Assembly: GCA_037349315.1 (NCBI GenBank)
Contig: JBAIAC010000006.1
Coordinates: 54,618,501 to 54,682,500 of the forward strand
Length of the DNA stretch: 64,000 bases
Source of the DNA: Chelydra serpentina
Lineage: Eukaryota > Chordata > Testudines > Chelydridae
Direction: 5' to 3'
Shown here in pieces: positions 34,950 through 46,543 of this stretch. A program made the translations under genes and the position numbers. Numbering within the stretch: position 1 is the first letter of the stretch; each line of letters opens with the position of its first letter. The notes below the pieces were generated by a model. The model was not told where the DNA came from, ran no database searches, and worked only from the letters and a program-made list of their open reading frames with translations.

Positions 34950-36920
34950 ATCTAGACCATCCCTGACAGGTGTTTGTCTAACCTACTCTTTAAAATCTCC
35001 AATGATGGAGATTCCACAAGCTCCCTAGGCAATTTATTCCAGTTCATTCACCACACTGATATTTAGGAAGTTTTTCCTAATGTCCAAGCTAAACCTCACA
35101 TACTGCATTTTAAGCCCATTGCTTCTTGTCCTATCCTCAGAGGTTAAGAAGAACAATTTTTCTCCCTCCTCCTTGTAACAACCTTTTATGTACTTGAAAA
35201 CTATTATCATGTCCCCTCTCAGTCTTCTCTTCTCCAGACTAAACAAACCCAATTTTTTCAATCTTCCCACATAGGTCATGTTCTCTAGACCTTTCATCAT
35301 TTTTGTTGCTCTTCGCTGGACTTTCTCCAATTTGTCCAAATCTTTCCTGAAATGTGGCACCCAGAACTGGATACAATACTCCAGTTGAGGCCTAATCAGC
35401 ACTGAGTAGATCAGAAGAATTAACTTCTCCTGTCTTGCTTACAACACTCTTGCTAATGCATCCCAGAATGATGCTTGCTTTTTTTTGCAACAGCGTTACA
35501 CCGTTGACTCGTATTTCGCTTATGGTCCACTATGACCCCCAGATCCCTAGGCAGTCATTTCCCATTTTGTATGTGTGCAAATGATTGTTTCTTCCTAATG
35601 GAGTTCTTTGCATTTGTCCTTATTGAATTTCATCCTATTTACTTCAGACCATTTCTCTAGTTTGTCCAGATCATTATGAATTTTAGTCCTATTCTCCAAA
35701 GCACTTGGAATCCCTCCCAGTTTGGTATCGTCCACAAACTTTATAAATGTACTCTCTGTGCCATTATCTAAATCATTGGTGAAGATATTGAACAGAACTA
35801 GACCCAGAACTGATCCCTGCGGGACCTCACTCATTATGCCCTTCCAGCATGACTGTGAACCACTGATAACTACTCTCTGGGAATGGTTTTCCAACCAGGT
35901 TTGCACCCCCCCATTGTTGTAGCTCCGTCTAGGTTGTATTTCCCTAATTTGTTTGATGGTCATGTGAGACCGTATCAAAAGCTTTACTAAAGTCAAGATA
36001 TGTGGTCTACTGCTCCCCCCCCCCCCCCCCATCCACAAAGCTTTCTTTGACAGGGTAACAAGTCATCATGTTGGTTTGATATGATTTGTTCTTGACAAAT
36101 CCATGCTAACTCTTCCTTATCACCTTTATTATCTTCTAGATGTTTGCAAATTGATTGCTTAATTGTTTGCTCCATTATCTTTCTGGGTGCAAAAGTTAAG
36201 CTGACTGGTCTGTAATTCCCTGGGTTGTCCTTATTTCACTTTTTATAGATTGGCACTATATTTGCCCATTTCCAGTCGTCTGGAATCTCTTCCGTCTTCC
36301 ATGATTTTTCAAAGATAATCGCTAATGGCTCAGATATCTCCTCAGTCAGCTCCTTGAGTATTGTAGGATGCATTTGACCAGGCCCTGGTGACTTGAAGAC
36401 ATCTAACTTGTCTAAGTCAATTTTAACTTGTCCTTTTCCTATTTTAGCCTCTGATCCAACCTCATTTTCACTGACATTCACCATGTTAGACGTCCAATCA
36501 CCACGGACCTTCTTGGTGAAAACTGAAACAAAGAAGTTATTAAGCACCTCTGCCATTTCCACATTTTCTGTTGTTTTTCCCCCCTCACTGAGTAACAGGC
36601 CTACCCTGTCCTTGGTCTTCTCTTTCTTGTAATGTATTTGTAGAATTTTTTATTACCCTTTATGTCTCTAGCTAGTTTGATCTCGTTTTGTGCCTTGGCC
36701 TTTCTAATTTTCTTCCTACATACTTGTCTTATTTGTTTATATTCATCCTTTGTAAGTTGACCTAGTTTCCACTTTTTATAGGACTCTTTTTTGAGTTTTA
36801 GATCATTGAAGATCTCCTGGTTAAGCCTGGGTGGTCTCTTGCCATACTTCCTATCTTTCCTATGCAGTGGGATAGTTTGTTCTTGTGTTCTTCATAATGT
36901 CTCTTTGAAGAACTGCCAAA
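34950..36920 (-). pseudogene. CR1 reverse transcriptase domain
   Basis: Blocks in order on the minus strand: [61 protein letters not shown] (FADD-type site changed to FVDD), NRMKFNKDKCKELH, RPQLEYCIQFW and RRATKMMKGLENMTY. A poly-C run at about 36008-36030 on the + strand interrupts the domain. Multiple frames are used. Confidence 0.9.
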
Positions 36921-37039
36921 TGTCTTTAATTGTTTTTCCCCTTAAACTTGCTTCCCATGGGATCTTACCTACCAACTCCCGGAGTTTGCTAAAGTGTGCC
37001 TTCTTGAAATTCGTTGCCTTTATTTTGCTGTTCTCCCTC

Positions 37040-37757
37040 TTACCATTCCTCTACCATTTCATGATCACTTTCACCCAAGCTGCTTTCCACTTTCAAATTC
37101 TCAACCAGTTCCTCCCTATTTTTCAAAATCAAATCTAGAACAGTCTCTCTCCTACTAGCTTTCTCCACCTTTATGAAATAAAAAATTGTCTCCAATACAT
37201 TCCAAGAACTTGTGTTATTTTTCCCAAAAGATAGCTGAATAGTTTGTCCCCCATCACCACCAAGTCCTGTGCTTTGTATGATTGTTAGTTGTTTAGAAAA
37301 AGCCTCATCCGCCTCTTCTGCCTGGTTAGGTGGTCTGTAGTAGACTCCTACCATGACATCACCCTTGTTTTTTACACTTTTTATCCTTACCTGGAGACAT
37401 TGAACAAGTCTGTCTCCTATTTCCATCTCAACTTCAGTCCAAGCGTATACATTTTTAATATACAAGGCAACACCGCCTTCCTTTTTTTCCCTACCTGTCC
37501 TTCCTGGGGAAGCTGTACCCTGTGATGCCAACTATGTCATAGTTGTGTTTATTTACTAGCATTTTGAATTCTTCCTGTTTATTCTTCCATACTTCTCGCA
37601 TTAGTATACAGACATCTAAGACACTGATTTGATTCCCCCCTCCCCCCCTAGTTCTGTATTGTCTCTTCTTTATCCCTGCTATAACAGCCCATGCTTCCCC
37701 CAGATTCTGACCCTTCTCCCAGGTCTCCATGTTCTTGACTTGCCTGTGGGCTTTGGT
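37040..37757 (-). pseudogene. CR1 endonuclease domain
   Basis: Minus-strand text [52 protein letters not shown] and [13 protein letters not shown] corresponds to the APE-type endonuclease of CR1, including the terminal SDH. Two frames are needed, and a glycine-rich insertion lies near 37640. Confidence 0.88.
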
Positions 37758-37850
37758 CATAGAATCATAGAATCTCAGGGTTGGAAGGGACCTCAGGAGG
37801 TCATCTAGTCCAACCCCCTGTTCAAAGCAGGACCAACCCCACCTGCCCCC
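37758..37850 (-). mobile_element. CR1-type tail nested between ORF1 and endonuclease
   Basis: Complement reads CAGGGGGTTGGACTAGATGA, CTGAGGTCCCTTCCAACCC and an ATTCTATG repeat tail, the 3' end shared by CR1 and Cry SINEs. The tRNA-like part of a SINE is not present, so a short CR1 truncation is more likely. Confidence 0.8.
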
Positions 37851-37851
37851 T

Positions 37852-38160
37852 TCAAATGTAGTTTAAAGCTCTCCTCACTAGGTTAGCCAGTCTGTATCCA
37901 AATATGCTCTTCCCCTTCCTCAATAGGTGGACCCCATCTCTGCTTAGCAGGCCTTCTTGCTGGAACAGCATCTTGTGGTCAAGGAAGCTGAAGCCCTCCT
38001 GGTGACACCATCTTCGCAGCCAGGCGTTCACCTCCAGGATGCATCTGTCTCTGCCTGGGTCCAACCCTTACCCTTTTCCAGAAGGATTGAAGAGAACACC
38101 ACGTGCACTCCCATCTCCTTCACCCTTACTCCCAGATCTCTGTAGTCACTTCTCATCTGA
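37852..38160 (-). pseudogene. CR1 ORF1 C-terminal fragment, esterase-like
   Basis: Minus-strand text includes DLGVRVKEMGVHVVFSSIL, then VNAWLRRWCHQEGFSFLDH, LLSRDGVHLLRKGKSIF and LANLVRRALN. The DGVHL motif with its His is the last block of SGNH/GDSL-type esterases that some vertebrate CR1 ORF1 proteins carry. The N-terminal part with the catalytic Ser is missing. Confidence 0.78.
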
Positions 38161-38170
38161 TTATAGGTGG

Positions 38171-39306
38171 AGTTGGTAGCAATCTATACTTCAGGTTGCC
38201 AAACACTTTCCGTTGCAAGACCCTGTTTCAGTTGTTGTTTATAACAACCATTCGGACTGTAATTTCCCGTGCCGGGTGTGTGCCTTGAGCTTTTTTTGTT
38301 TGTTTGTTTATGTTTCAGCAACATTGGTCTAATTGTCTCTCAGAACAAAGTTAGGGAGAAATATTTTTTTTTGCCCATATTAAGTGCTTATGTCCATTTC
38401 ATTGGGAAGTTTTAGCATCTCCATGCTTTGGAGTATGGTCTTGAAATTTGGCAGGGCTGTCATCCTGATGTCAGTCGTGTGTCTTTTGTCACTCCGATGA
38501 AGACCTGCCCAAATTGGCCACGTTACAAGCCTCCCAAAAACTGCAATTCACATATACTTAATAGAGACTTGTTAGTTTGGCAGTTAAATTGTCTGAAGAT
38601 TCCATTTGCACTGAGCATGCTCAACCCCGGGGCTACAGATGCTGAGCGGGTGTTTCCTTGCAGTTGCTGCTCTTGGTAGCCAGGAACCATTGTAGCACGA
38701 GGCACAGGAACTGAAAGCAAGGAGTCTGTGTACTCAGTGGTATGTGCACATTCAGTGGTGTGCGCACATCTGCCCTCCTTCTGCCAGGGATAACCTATTA
38801 TACTGCATTCAGATAGTTGTCTTGCCTAGGAAAGGTGTTTGACACCAAGATCTATTGACTTTGATTGGCTCTCAACTGCTGACCCAGCTTCGTGTAACAA
38901 TGGCTTTTCTACTCAGGGGCCTACCAGCCAGGCAAGCAAGAGAGAGGTGTGGCTGAAGCTTCAGTTGTGTGCATGTCATAGAGGGGAGACCCTATTTAAG
39001 AGTAGGATTCTTCTTTGTATAGGAGGCGGGTGGGGATTAGGCGTAACCATCGCCAAATATAAGGAGGACTTGCAGAAGAAAGCAGGCAGGAGGGACTCCT
39101 CCTTCCTGAAGTGCTTGTGAACCTCAGACTCACAGAAAGGGTAAGATCAGTCCAAGGGAGGGTGTATCTCAGGACTTCAGTTATTTTCAAAGATCTGTAA
39201 CTCTAGAGTGCTTTGAGTAAAGCTCCTCTGGTTAAGAAGTTCCATTGTTAACTCTGTTCTTGCTTTCTGCTGTGTTGTCCCCATGTTGTCTACTCAAGAT
39301 AATTAA
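38171..39306. other. unassigned repeat-like DNA, possibly LTR-like
   Basis: Moderate GC content with TATTTAAG-like and AATATAAGG boxes (38990-39062) and AGTAAAGCTCCTCTGG near 39216, which resemble a retroviral-type LTR. The text seems to continue after the CR1 that ends at 40251, up to about 40557. No internal retroviral genes or paired LTR were found. Confidence 0.3.
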
Positions 39307-40251
39307 GTCCCAGGCAGATTGCGAAGAGCTACAAAAGGATCTCTCAAAACTTGGGTGACTGGGCAACAAAATGGCAGATGAAATTCAATATTGAAAAATG
39401 CAAAGTAATGCACATTGGAGAAAACAATCTCAACTATACATATAAAATGAATGGGGTCTAAATTAGCGGTTACCACTCAAGAAAGAGATCTTGGAGTCAT
39501 TGTGGCTAGTTCTCTGAAAACATCTGCTCAGTGTGCAGCAGCAGTCAAAAAAGCGAACAGAATGTTGGGAATCATTAAGAAAGGGATTGATATCATGTTG
39601 CCTCTATATAAATGAATGGTACGCCCACATCTTGAATACTGTGCGCAGATGTGGGTGCCCCATCTCAAAAAAGATATATTGGAATTGGAAAAGGGGTATG
39701 GAAATTTTTAGGGGTATGGAACGGCTTCCCTACGAGATGAGATTAAGAAGACTGGGATTTTTCAGCTTGGAAAGGAGACCACTAAGGGGGGATATGATTG
39801 AGGTCTATAAAATCATGACTGGTGTGGAGAAAGTAAATAAGGAGGTGTTATTTACTCCTTCTCATAACAAGAACTAGGGGTCACCAAATGAAATTAATAG
39901 GCAGCAGGTTTAAAACAAAAGGAAGTATTTCTTCACACAACGCACTGTCAACCTGTGGAACTCTTTGTCAGATGATGTTGTGAAGGCCAAGACTATAACA
40001 GGGTTCAAGAAAGAACTTGATACATTCATGGAGGATAAGTCTATTAATGCCTATTAACCAGGATGGGCAGGGATGGTGTTCCTAGCCTCTGTTTGCCAGA
40101 AGCTGGGAATGGGCGACAGGGAATGGATCACTTGATGATTACCTGTTCTGTTCATTCTCTCTGGGGCACCTGTCATTGGCCACTGTTGGAAGACAGGATA
40201 CTGGGATAGATGGACCTTTGGGCTAACTCAGTATTGCCGTTCTTATGTTCA
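39307..40251 (+). mobile_element. CR1 LINE (second subfamily), 3' portion
   Basis: Encodes NEKCKVMHIG-type text near 39390, a QERDLGVIVASSLKT stretch, AVKKANRMLGIIKKGI and later RLPYEMRLRRLGFFSLERR, RGDMIEVYKIMTG and VNKEVLFTP over several frames. The 3' tail contains ACTGTTGGAAGACAGGATAC and AGATGGACCTTTGGGCTAAC and ends GTTCTTATGTTC. It is 5'-truncated and broken. Confidence 0.9.
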
Positions 40252-41417
40252 AAGGTGTTAAATTAGAAGCCTGGAATGTCTGCAACTGAGGTGGAGCTCG
40301 AGGGAGTGTGTGTAAGCAGCTGGGAAAGTTCACTGGTTTTAAACAGTGATTTTTGGTATCTAGAGTGGCTGCGTGGCAATGCTCCATGGCCCAGGGATCG
40401 CCTTCTGACAAGAGTTCTGAGGCTGGGAGTATGCTGCATAGACCAGAGATCGAAATAGTGATTAGATTCTACCCAGACCTAGCTAAGTTGAATTTGGCAG
40501 CTGGGTCCACTTGCAACAGACTAGTGACTATGGCTGGGTACAGGGCCAGGTTGTAACAAATTGAGCCACTAATTAATAATGAACATAGTACAACTAAATT
40601 CAAAATCCTTGAGGGAGTAATTGTGTCAATCACTAGTACTGTACTGAACTTTAGGAAGGTCTTTAACCGTTCACCCCTTCCCCCCCTTTTTTTTCTCCTT
40701 ATGTTAAAAACACATTGAAATCAAAAGTGAAATTAAAATCCTTGCACACGATACAGCAGGTACTTAAAGGTAGCGCAATTCTTCCTGAACGCATTCATAT
40801 CGCTGAACTAAAAAGTAAGGCGGAACAAAAATCCAAAAGAAAGAATACCCCTCTGTAATATACGAGGGTGCAATGCAGATTGAGCAGCTGTGTCACCCCT
40901 CCTCTCTAACCTGAGGTTCCCTTTATAATGCTTTCCTGCTGTAGCCTTCAGCCTGGACTGCTCACACACAGCCCCCAGCATGCAAGTCAGTACCGGCTAT
41001 GTCTGTATGTGTGCAGCTGCCAGCCAGCTACACTTTGGCTCTTACCAGCCTTGGTTATACTGCAGAGTGACCTAAACAGACTCCCAGTCTTAGATTTCCC
41101 CCCCAGAAATGTATGTACTGTACTGCCCAGCTTCTCCTGGACTTAATATAATACAAGTTTATATTAAGATTGTTATTTCTTCAGTAGAAATAATATGCAC
41201 ATAACATGCCACCTCAAATGGAGTTTCCCAGTCACTTCAGTTTAAGCACATTGGATTAAATAAAACAAATTTATTAACTACAAAGAGATTTTAAGTGAGT
41301 TTAAGTAATGAGGCATAAAAGTCAGAATGGTTACAAGAAAATAAAGTTAAAATGCTACCGGTGCCTAGCTTAACAAATTTTCTCACCATATGATTTCAGC
41401 AGTATTACTAACTCGTG
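40252..41417. other. intronic DNA, no gene recognised
   Basis: The first 300 bases may continue the LTR-like text found before the CR1. The rest has no recognised termini or exon. Confidence 0.4.
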
Positions 41418-41491
41418 ACCCCCCCCCCCCCCCCATGTAATAACCTCATGACCCCCTGAGGGGTTCAGACCCCCAGTTTGAGAACCACTGA
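41418..41491 (-). mobile_element. hAT-like MITE fragment with poly-C
   Basis: Ends in CCCCCAGTTTGAGAACCACTG, and contains CATGTAATAACCTCATGACC, the reverse complement of the left part of 34738-34949. A run of about 18 C residues lies at its truncated end. Confidence 0.85.
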
Positions 41492-41859
41492 CTGAAGACA
41501 AAAACAAAATCAAAGGAATTTAAAAATAAAAGGAATTGCGCTTTTTTTTTTTTTTTAAACACAATGCCTAATTAACCTGGGGAACTCATGGCCACAAAAT
41601 ACTTTGAGACCAAAAGCTTATCAGTATTGAATAAAGGCTTATGTCAGCATTAGATAATGTCAAATAAAAGGTATATCTTAGCCAACCACAAGCTGCCTCA
41701 GGTTAGGAAGAAATGTTCCTTTTTGGCAGAATATTCTATAATGGTCTATTATGCAGATTTTTGTCCCTTCCTTTTAAAGAATCTGGTACTGGCCAATGTC
41801 AGCAATAGGATGCTGGGCTGTTTTGGTATGGCATGGCATTTATGCTCCTACTGGCACAG

Positions 41860-41940
41860 AGGTAGATTTCAGCACAGCCAGGATTAGAACTAGACATTGA
41901 TTTCCAGTTCTGTGTACAGTACTCTAGTCTGGACGTTTTC
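41860..41940 (-). mobile_element. MIR-like SINE fragment, tentative
   Basis: CAGCACAGCCAGGATTAGAA followed by a GTACTCTAGTCTGG end resembles the reverse complement of the tRNA-derived head of MIR-like SINEs. Short and diverged. Confidence 0.4.
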
Positions 41941-42263
41941 TATTTTTTTAGATTATTTTTTTATAACATTTTCAAATGAGAGGTTTGTGACTGCAAAGGA
42001 TTATAGAATATCATTGCAAAAGATTATAGCATTGAGTCACAACAAGAAACCGTGTGGTTTATGGGCCTGCAAGTCAGGAGAGGCTGAGAAACTTCACTTC
42101 TGACTATGCTGCTGCTTTATTAAACCAATCTAGTTTCATAATTTCAGTATTATAGTATTTTAGTTACTGATTAGCTTCATGACATTTCTTAGCTTTTTAA
42201 AATTGTTTCTGCAGTTTTGTTAATTTTGTAATTTTTGTTTACCTTACTTTCTGTAATTTACAG

Positions 42264-42365
42264 TGAAAATTCCCAGAATATAACTTGTTCAGGAACCGTA
42301 GTGCACGGTAGACGTTTTCACCATGCTCATCCACAGATACCAGTAGTAAAAACAGCAGCCCAAAG
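42264..42365 (+). CDS. SENP6: SENP6 coding exon 5 (102 bp)
   Basis: The acceptor is GTAATTTACAG and the donor is GTAAGA. The first base completes Ser with the AG of exon 4, then 33 codons follow and AG is left over. The peptide holds [21 protein letters not shown] and [11 protein letters not shown]. This is the segment most easily recognised as SENP6, because nearly every position agrees with the human protein as I recall it. The region lies before the catalytic domain and is rich in His and Arg. The flanking introns are 12.7 and 11.4 kb, both filled with CR1 and short DNA transposons. Confidence 0.94.
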
Positions 42366-42528
42366 GTAAGACTGAAAAAAACAAGTTGTCATTCTCGTGT
42401 CATCCCCTCACACTTTCCCACCTGTGCATCTAATTTGTGGCAGTGGTTCAGAGTGCTATGTTTTTTAAAATAATTTTCATACTGTCTTGTCTTCCCACAG
42501 TTGAGATTTGTACATAGTAGTCTTCATA

Positions 42529-42660
42529 GTCCCGAAAACATTTTAAAGTAAACAGGGATGTGTGACATGATAGTGTGTTCTGGATCCTTTAATATCTGCC
42601 TTCATTGAATTGTGAAAGTCTCCAAAAGCTTACCTTGTTAACCTTCATTGTGAATGACCC
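42529..42660 (+). repeat. unidentified repeat, copy A
   Basis: About 130 bp homologous to 44631-44755: shared AACATTTT..AAAGTAAACA, GGAT.CTTTA.TATC.GCCTT and TTGTTAA.CTTCATTGTGAA. No termini recognised. Confidence 0.6.
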
Positions 42661-43249
42661 CTTCACTTAATTTTTTTTTTTAATTTGACAGCATTTTGTG
42701 GAATCTAACCTTTCAACTGGAAAGTAAACAGTGAAACTATTAAAAAAAAAAAAAAAGACATCAAAGCAATTGCAAATAATGTGCAATAGAGCGCCACTTA
42801 ATAAATATTCCTGTAATCAAACACTTTAACTGATAAAAATTCCAGTTTCATTCCCCACTTAGCAACGATTCAGTAGCAAATGTACTGAGATGTCATATTA
42901 CTCACATCGCTTAAAAAAATACAGCAGATGTAATTGTTCACTGTGACGTATAAACCTTAAAAACAACAGCCATCAAAATAATTGGAGAAATACATGTCTT
43001 CAGACGGACTGCTCATGAGCAAAGTTTATGCATGTGTTTGTTCGCAGGAGTAGGATGAAAAGGGAAAGTGTAAGTAAATGCAGTTAAGTCTCCTACACAA
43101 TTTTGACCTTTTAAAAATCAAAAATTGAATTGAACATATGTATTGTTTTTTGTTTGTAGTAGTACCCATTGTGCGTGGGTTGAACACTGTTAAGAAAGCA
43201 ATTTTCCTAACCAATAACTTAACCATGTCTTTTTATCTCTCCTTCCTCT

Positions 43250-43475
43250 CCCTCTTTTTTTTAAATGTATGCTTGGAGGGAGGGGGTGTGGGGGGAGGCA
43301 CTGATCAGTGGGGCCAACAGGAGGTGCTGGGGGGAGGTTGGGAAGGGGGCTCCTCCTTGCCCCTGCTTGTCCATCTCCCACCTCACCTCCCGGCCCGCCT
43401 CCTCATGAAGCGTGGGGTTAGGGGGGTGCCCGGGGTGATCACCCCGATTTGCCATACCCTAGGAACGGCTCTGCC
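43250..43475. repeat. GC-rich repeat-like segment
   Basis: G-rich then C-rich block in AT-rich intron, ending ACCCTAGGAACGGCTCTGCC. The ending resembles the GAGCCGGCCCTGG-type end of the block at 46120-46190. Proline-rich frames inside are artefacts. Confidence 0.45.
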
Positions 43476-43504
43476 CTCCAATACTGGTGAACATCCTTGA
43501 GACC

Positions 43505-43640
43505 ACCAGGAATTCTGTATCATTGGAAATATTTAAATTAAGATGTGCCCTAATTCAAACAGGAATTAATTGAAGGGAGTCCTACAGATTGTGGTATGTA
43601 GTTCAGACTGGATCAGTGTTTCCTTCTGGCCTTATAATTA
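43505..43640 (+). mobile_element. CR1 3'-end fragment, old
   Basis: Contains GAAATATTTAAATTAAGATG and a TTCAGACTGGATCAGTGTTT / CCTTCTGGCCTTATAA ending like that of the CR1 at 51960-52010. Highly diverged. Confidence 0.6.
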
Positions 43641-44630
43641 GTCCACCAATGCACAGCATATGTGCATTTTGTGTGTCTAGCCATTTTATCTTTTTTTTGT
43701 TTTACAATTAATTAAAAAACAAACACCCCTGCCCCCCACAAAAAACCCCAACATGCTCTTGAAATATTTGAATGTGTTACAGAAATATAAGAGTTAAAGA
43801 GGTGCTTTAAGAAGTTCTTCTGTTCACGGTCTCTCCATTCCAATGCTATCATTTTATCTGTGAGTTTCACAGATTTACAATGTTGCCTCATGAGTGCTTC
43901 CTTCCATAGCTGTCCTCTCTTCCCCATCCTTATTCCTCTGTTGTCATCCTGTGAATAATTCAGTTCACTTCTGATTGGTGTGGTTGTCACATCAGATGTA
44001 GGTGCTTAATCACATCCCTTTTTCCATCCCATCTTGGTTTTTTTTTCTTTTGCTCCTAACCCATGTATAAAAGGCTGACTAAATAGTGTGATTAAATAAG
44101 GCAACCAAGGAGTGTTTTAAGGCAATGCCGTGCCATAGAGTCCTCGCAATACAAGGGAAAGGTCTGTGGCTCTAATTTTGTGTTCCACACCCCGTTCCTG
44201 CCCTGTTCTTGGAGTTGTATTTTTGAGGGTCCTTCTCCCTACATAAATGGCACAGGTCCTCTGTCCCTCTGATACTAGCAGGCATGGTAGTATAGAGGTC
44301 TGCTCCCCTCTTCTCTTCCACCCCCTTTAGAGGCACAAGTGGCAGAAGGGGGCTGGTGGAGCCGCCTCCAGTAATCAACCTAGAAATCAGGGTATGTCTG
44401 TGTGGGTGGGCCAAGTCCACTTGACTCTTTTCCTGCCACATGCAGTTTTCTGTTTGGGGATGGGGCAATGGGAGAGGGGAACCCCCAGAGTAACTGGTCT
44501 TAAAATGAGTGCTCCACTGAGAGACATGGAGCAGTTCAAAACACTCAAGCTATTTCAGTTGTCTGCAGAAAGACAAAGATCAGTTAACTCAGGTCACATT
44601 AATGAAAGCAGTGACATCATATCTACGAAA
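43641..44630. other. intronic DNA, nothing recognised
   Basis: No transposon ends or exon identified; GC content rises around 44170-44500. Confidence 0.4.
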
Positions 44631-44755
44631 GTCACGAGAACATTTTTTAAAGTAAACAAGGACACGTCACAGGGTGCTTTCTTGGATTCTTTAGTATCAG
44701 CCTTAATTTAATTAAGGTTTTCTAAAATATATCCTGTTAAACTTTATTGTGAAAC
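44631..44755 (+). repeat. unidentified repeat, copy B
   Basis: Homologous to 42529-42660 in the same orientation, with roughly a quarter of positions different and small gaps. Either two insertions of one unnamed element or an old duplication within the intron. Confidence 0.6.
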
Positions 44756-45039
44756 CATCCCTAGGCATAGACCTATAGTGCCTATACTCTAATCCTGGTT
44801 CTGATGTGACATCAAACTTCTCCTCATCCAGTCTTATGTTGCCAATTATAGACCTATAGGTTGAAGCAAAATTAGCTCATTTGTATGTGCACTTTTGCAA
44901 AATTAATTGACATAGCAGCAGATTAGCTATTTAAATAATGTGATTTTAGTGATCTTTGATTATTATTTTTTATGCATATCCAAAAATTATATTTCAAGTC
45001 CATTTCTTATTAGTGCTATTTGCCTTCACTTGTACTAAA

Positions 45040-45530
45040 AAAAAGCCGGGCCGGAGCTGCGGGAGCAAAAAAAAAAAAAAGCCCGTCCTGTCTGTCCCCT
45101 GAGCTCACCGGGGAGGCTTCCCCTAGCCCCTCCCCCACTGTTCCTCTTCCGCCGCGCAGGCAGCGCTCTGGGGGGCGGGGCAGCGCAGCAGCGTGTCTGG
45201 CTCCGGCCAGCGCTCTGAGCGGCGTGGTAAAGGGGCTGGGGCCGGGGTTTGGATATGGGGCACGGAGTCCCGAGGGGCAGTCAGGGGACGGGGGGCTTAG
45301 ATAGGGTGTGGGGTCCTGGGGGGGTGGTTAGGGGCAAGAGGTCTCTGGAGGGGGCAGTCAGGGGACAGGGAGCAGGGGGGCTTAAATAGGGTGTGGGGTC
45401 CCGGGGGAGGGAAGGGGGTTAGGGGCAGGGGTTCTCTGGAGGGGGTAGTCAGGACAAGGAGCAGGGGAAGGGGTTGGATGGATCAGGGATTCTGAGGGGG
45501 GCAGTCGGGACAGGAAGTGGGAGGCACACC
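45040..45530. repeat. GC-rich block with about 90-bp tandem units
   Basis: Two and a half units of about 90 bp, each with ATAGGGTGTGGGGTC, TTAGGGGCA and CTCTGGAGGGGG, can be followed from 45290 to 45480. The preceding part is a GC-rich stretch with an A run at 45068-45081. Reading frames here follow the repeat and are not genes. Confidence 0.65.
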
Positions 45531-46059
45531 CTAATGAAATGTGCTGCGCATGCTTATGGGAAAGACACACCGTGAAGGACAGATGGACACATGGAGCAAA
45601 GGATGGACACACACAGAGCAAAGGACAGACACGAGAGAACAGAGTGGAAAACACCACCCATCCCTGGAGCACGAGGCAGGCAGCAAAGCGCAGGAGAGAA
45701 GAGGGGCACTTTAATCTGGGCCTCAAGGGGCTGGGAGTAAAAGAAGACAGGGAATGTTAAGTGCATAGGGATAAGCCAGGCTTCTGGCGGCCCTTAGCTT
45801 TTTGTCAAGCTTTGGGATGTTTTGCCCAAGGGCTGCGTAATGTGCTACGCAGAGATCTCTCTCTGGGCCCAAATGTGCAAGGGGCAGAGAGCCCTCCATT
45901 TACATTGGTTTACATGATCGAGCCCCACATGCACACAGAGCTAGAGCTTTAGCTGGTGTAAATCAGCATAGCTCCAGTGACCTAGACTAGAGCTACATGG
46001 ATTAATTTACCCCAGCTGCAGATCTGGACCCTGGACTTCAATGGGCTGAGGGGGTGGTG

Positions 46060-46200
46060 GTGGGGTGTGTGTGTGTGTGGGGGGGGGGGGGTGCGGGGGG
46101 GGGGGGGTGAGAGCCCAGGGCTGGCGGGGGGCAGCCAAAATTTTTTTTGCTTGGGGCGGCAAAAAACCTAGAGCCGGCCCTGGCGCCCGCCCACCAAGTA
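46060..46200. repeat. G-rich tract followed by transposon-like end
   Basis: GT repeat and G runs of 9-13 (46065-46107), then AAAATTTTTTTTGCTTGGGG and AGAGCCGGCCCTGG, text repeated in reptilian genomes as far as I recall. The G runs could form quadruplexes on the + strand. Confidence 0.5.
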
Positions 46201-46319
46201 GTGCCCTGCAAGGGAGGGAAGCCACGGCCCCGTGCCTGCCAGGGACAGAGAACACCGGCGCCCGCAGCCTGCAGCCCCGTATTATTTAATGTACAAATAC
46301 AAAATAAGTCTTGAAAAAT

Positions 46320-46394
46320 TGTTGGCGCCCGCCACGCTCTTCTGAAAACATGAATGTGCTATTGGCCACAAAAAGGTTGGGGACCACTGCTTCA
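46320..46394. mobile_element. hAT-like right-end fragment
   Basis: Ends CAAAAAGGTTGGGGACCACTG, the usual terminal text of Charlie-type hAT elements. The left end is missing. Confidence 0.6.
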
Positions 46395-46543
46395 GGATGA
46401 AGTGTTTAGTGTTTGTTTGTTAGTTACAGCCAGGAAATAATGTTATACTTTCTTGAGTGATGATTGGCTCCAACATCCTTTAATAGTGTAACCTGACTGA
46501 GTTACCTTTGGCATCTAAGGCTGGAATTTTCCAAGGATCTTTA

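Larger units (their letters stand above)
34652..38170 (-). mobile_element. CR1 LINE, long antisense copy with nested insertions
   Basis: Read on the minus strand the order is ORF1 esterase-like text, a nested CR1 or SINE tail, endonuclease, reverse transcriptase and the CR1 3' tail. A hAT fragment interrupts the 3' part at 34738-34949. About 3.2 kb of CR1 remains after removing the insertions, close to a full-length second ORF. Many frameshifts and stops make it inactive. It is antisense to SENP6. Confidence 0.9.

Noticed and set aside
45382..45760. GC-rich coding regions on both strands
   Set aside because: They follow a 90-bp tandem repeat and have low-complexity Pro/Gly/Arg content.
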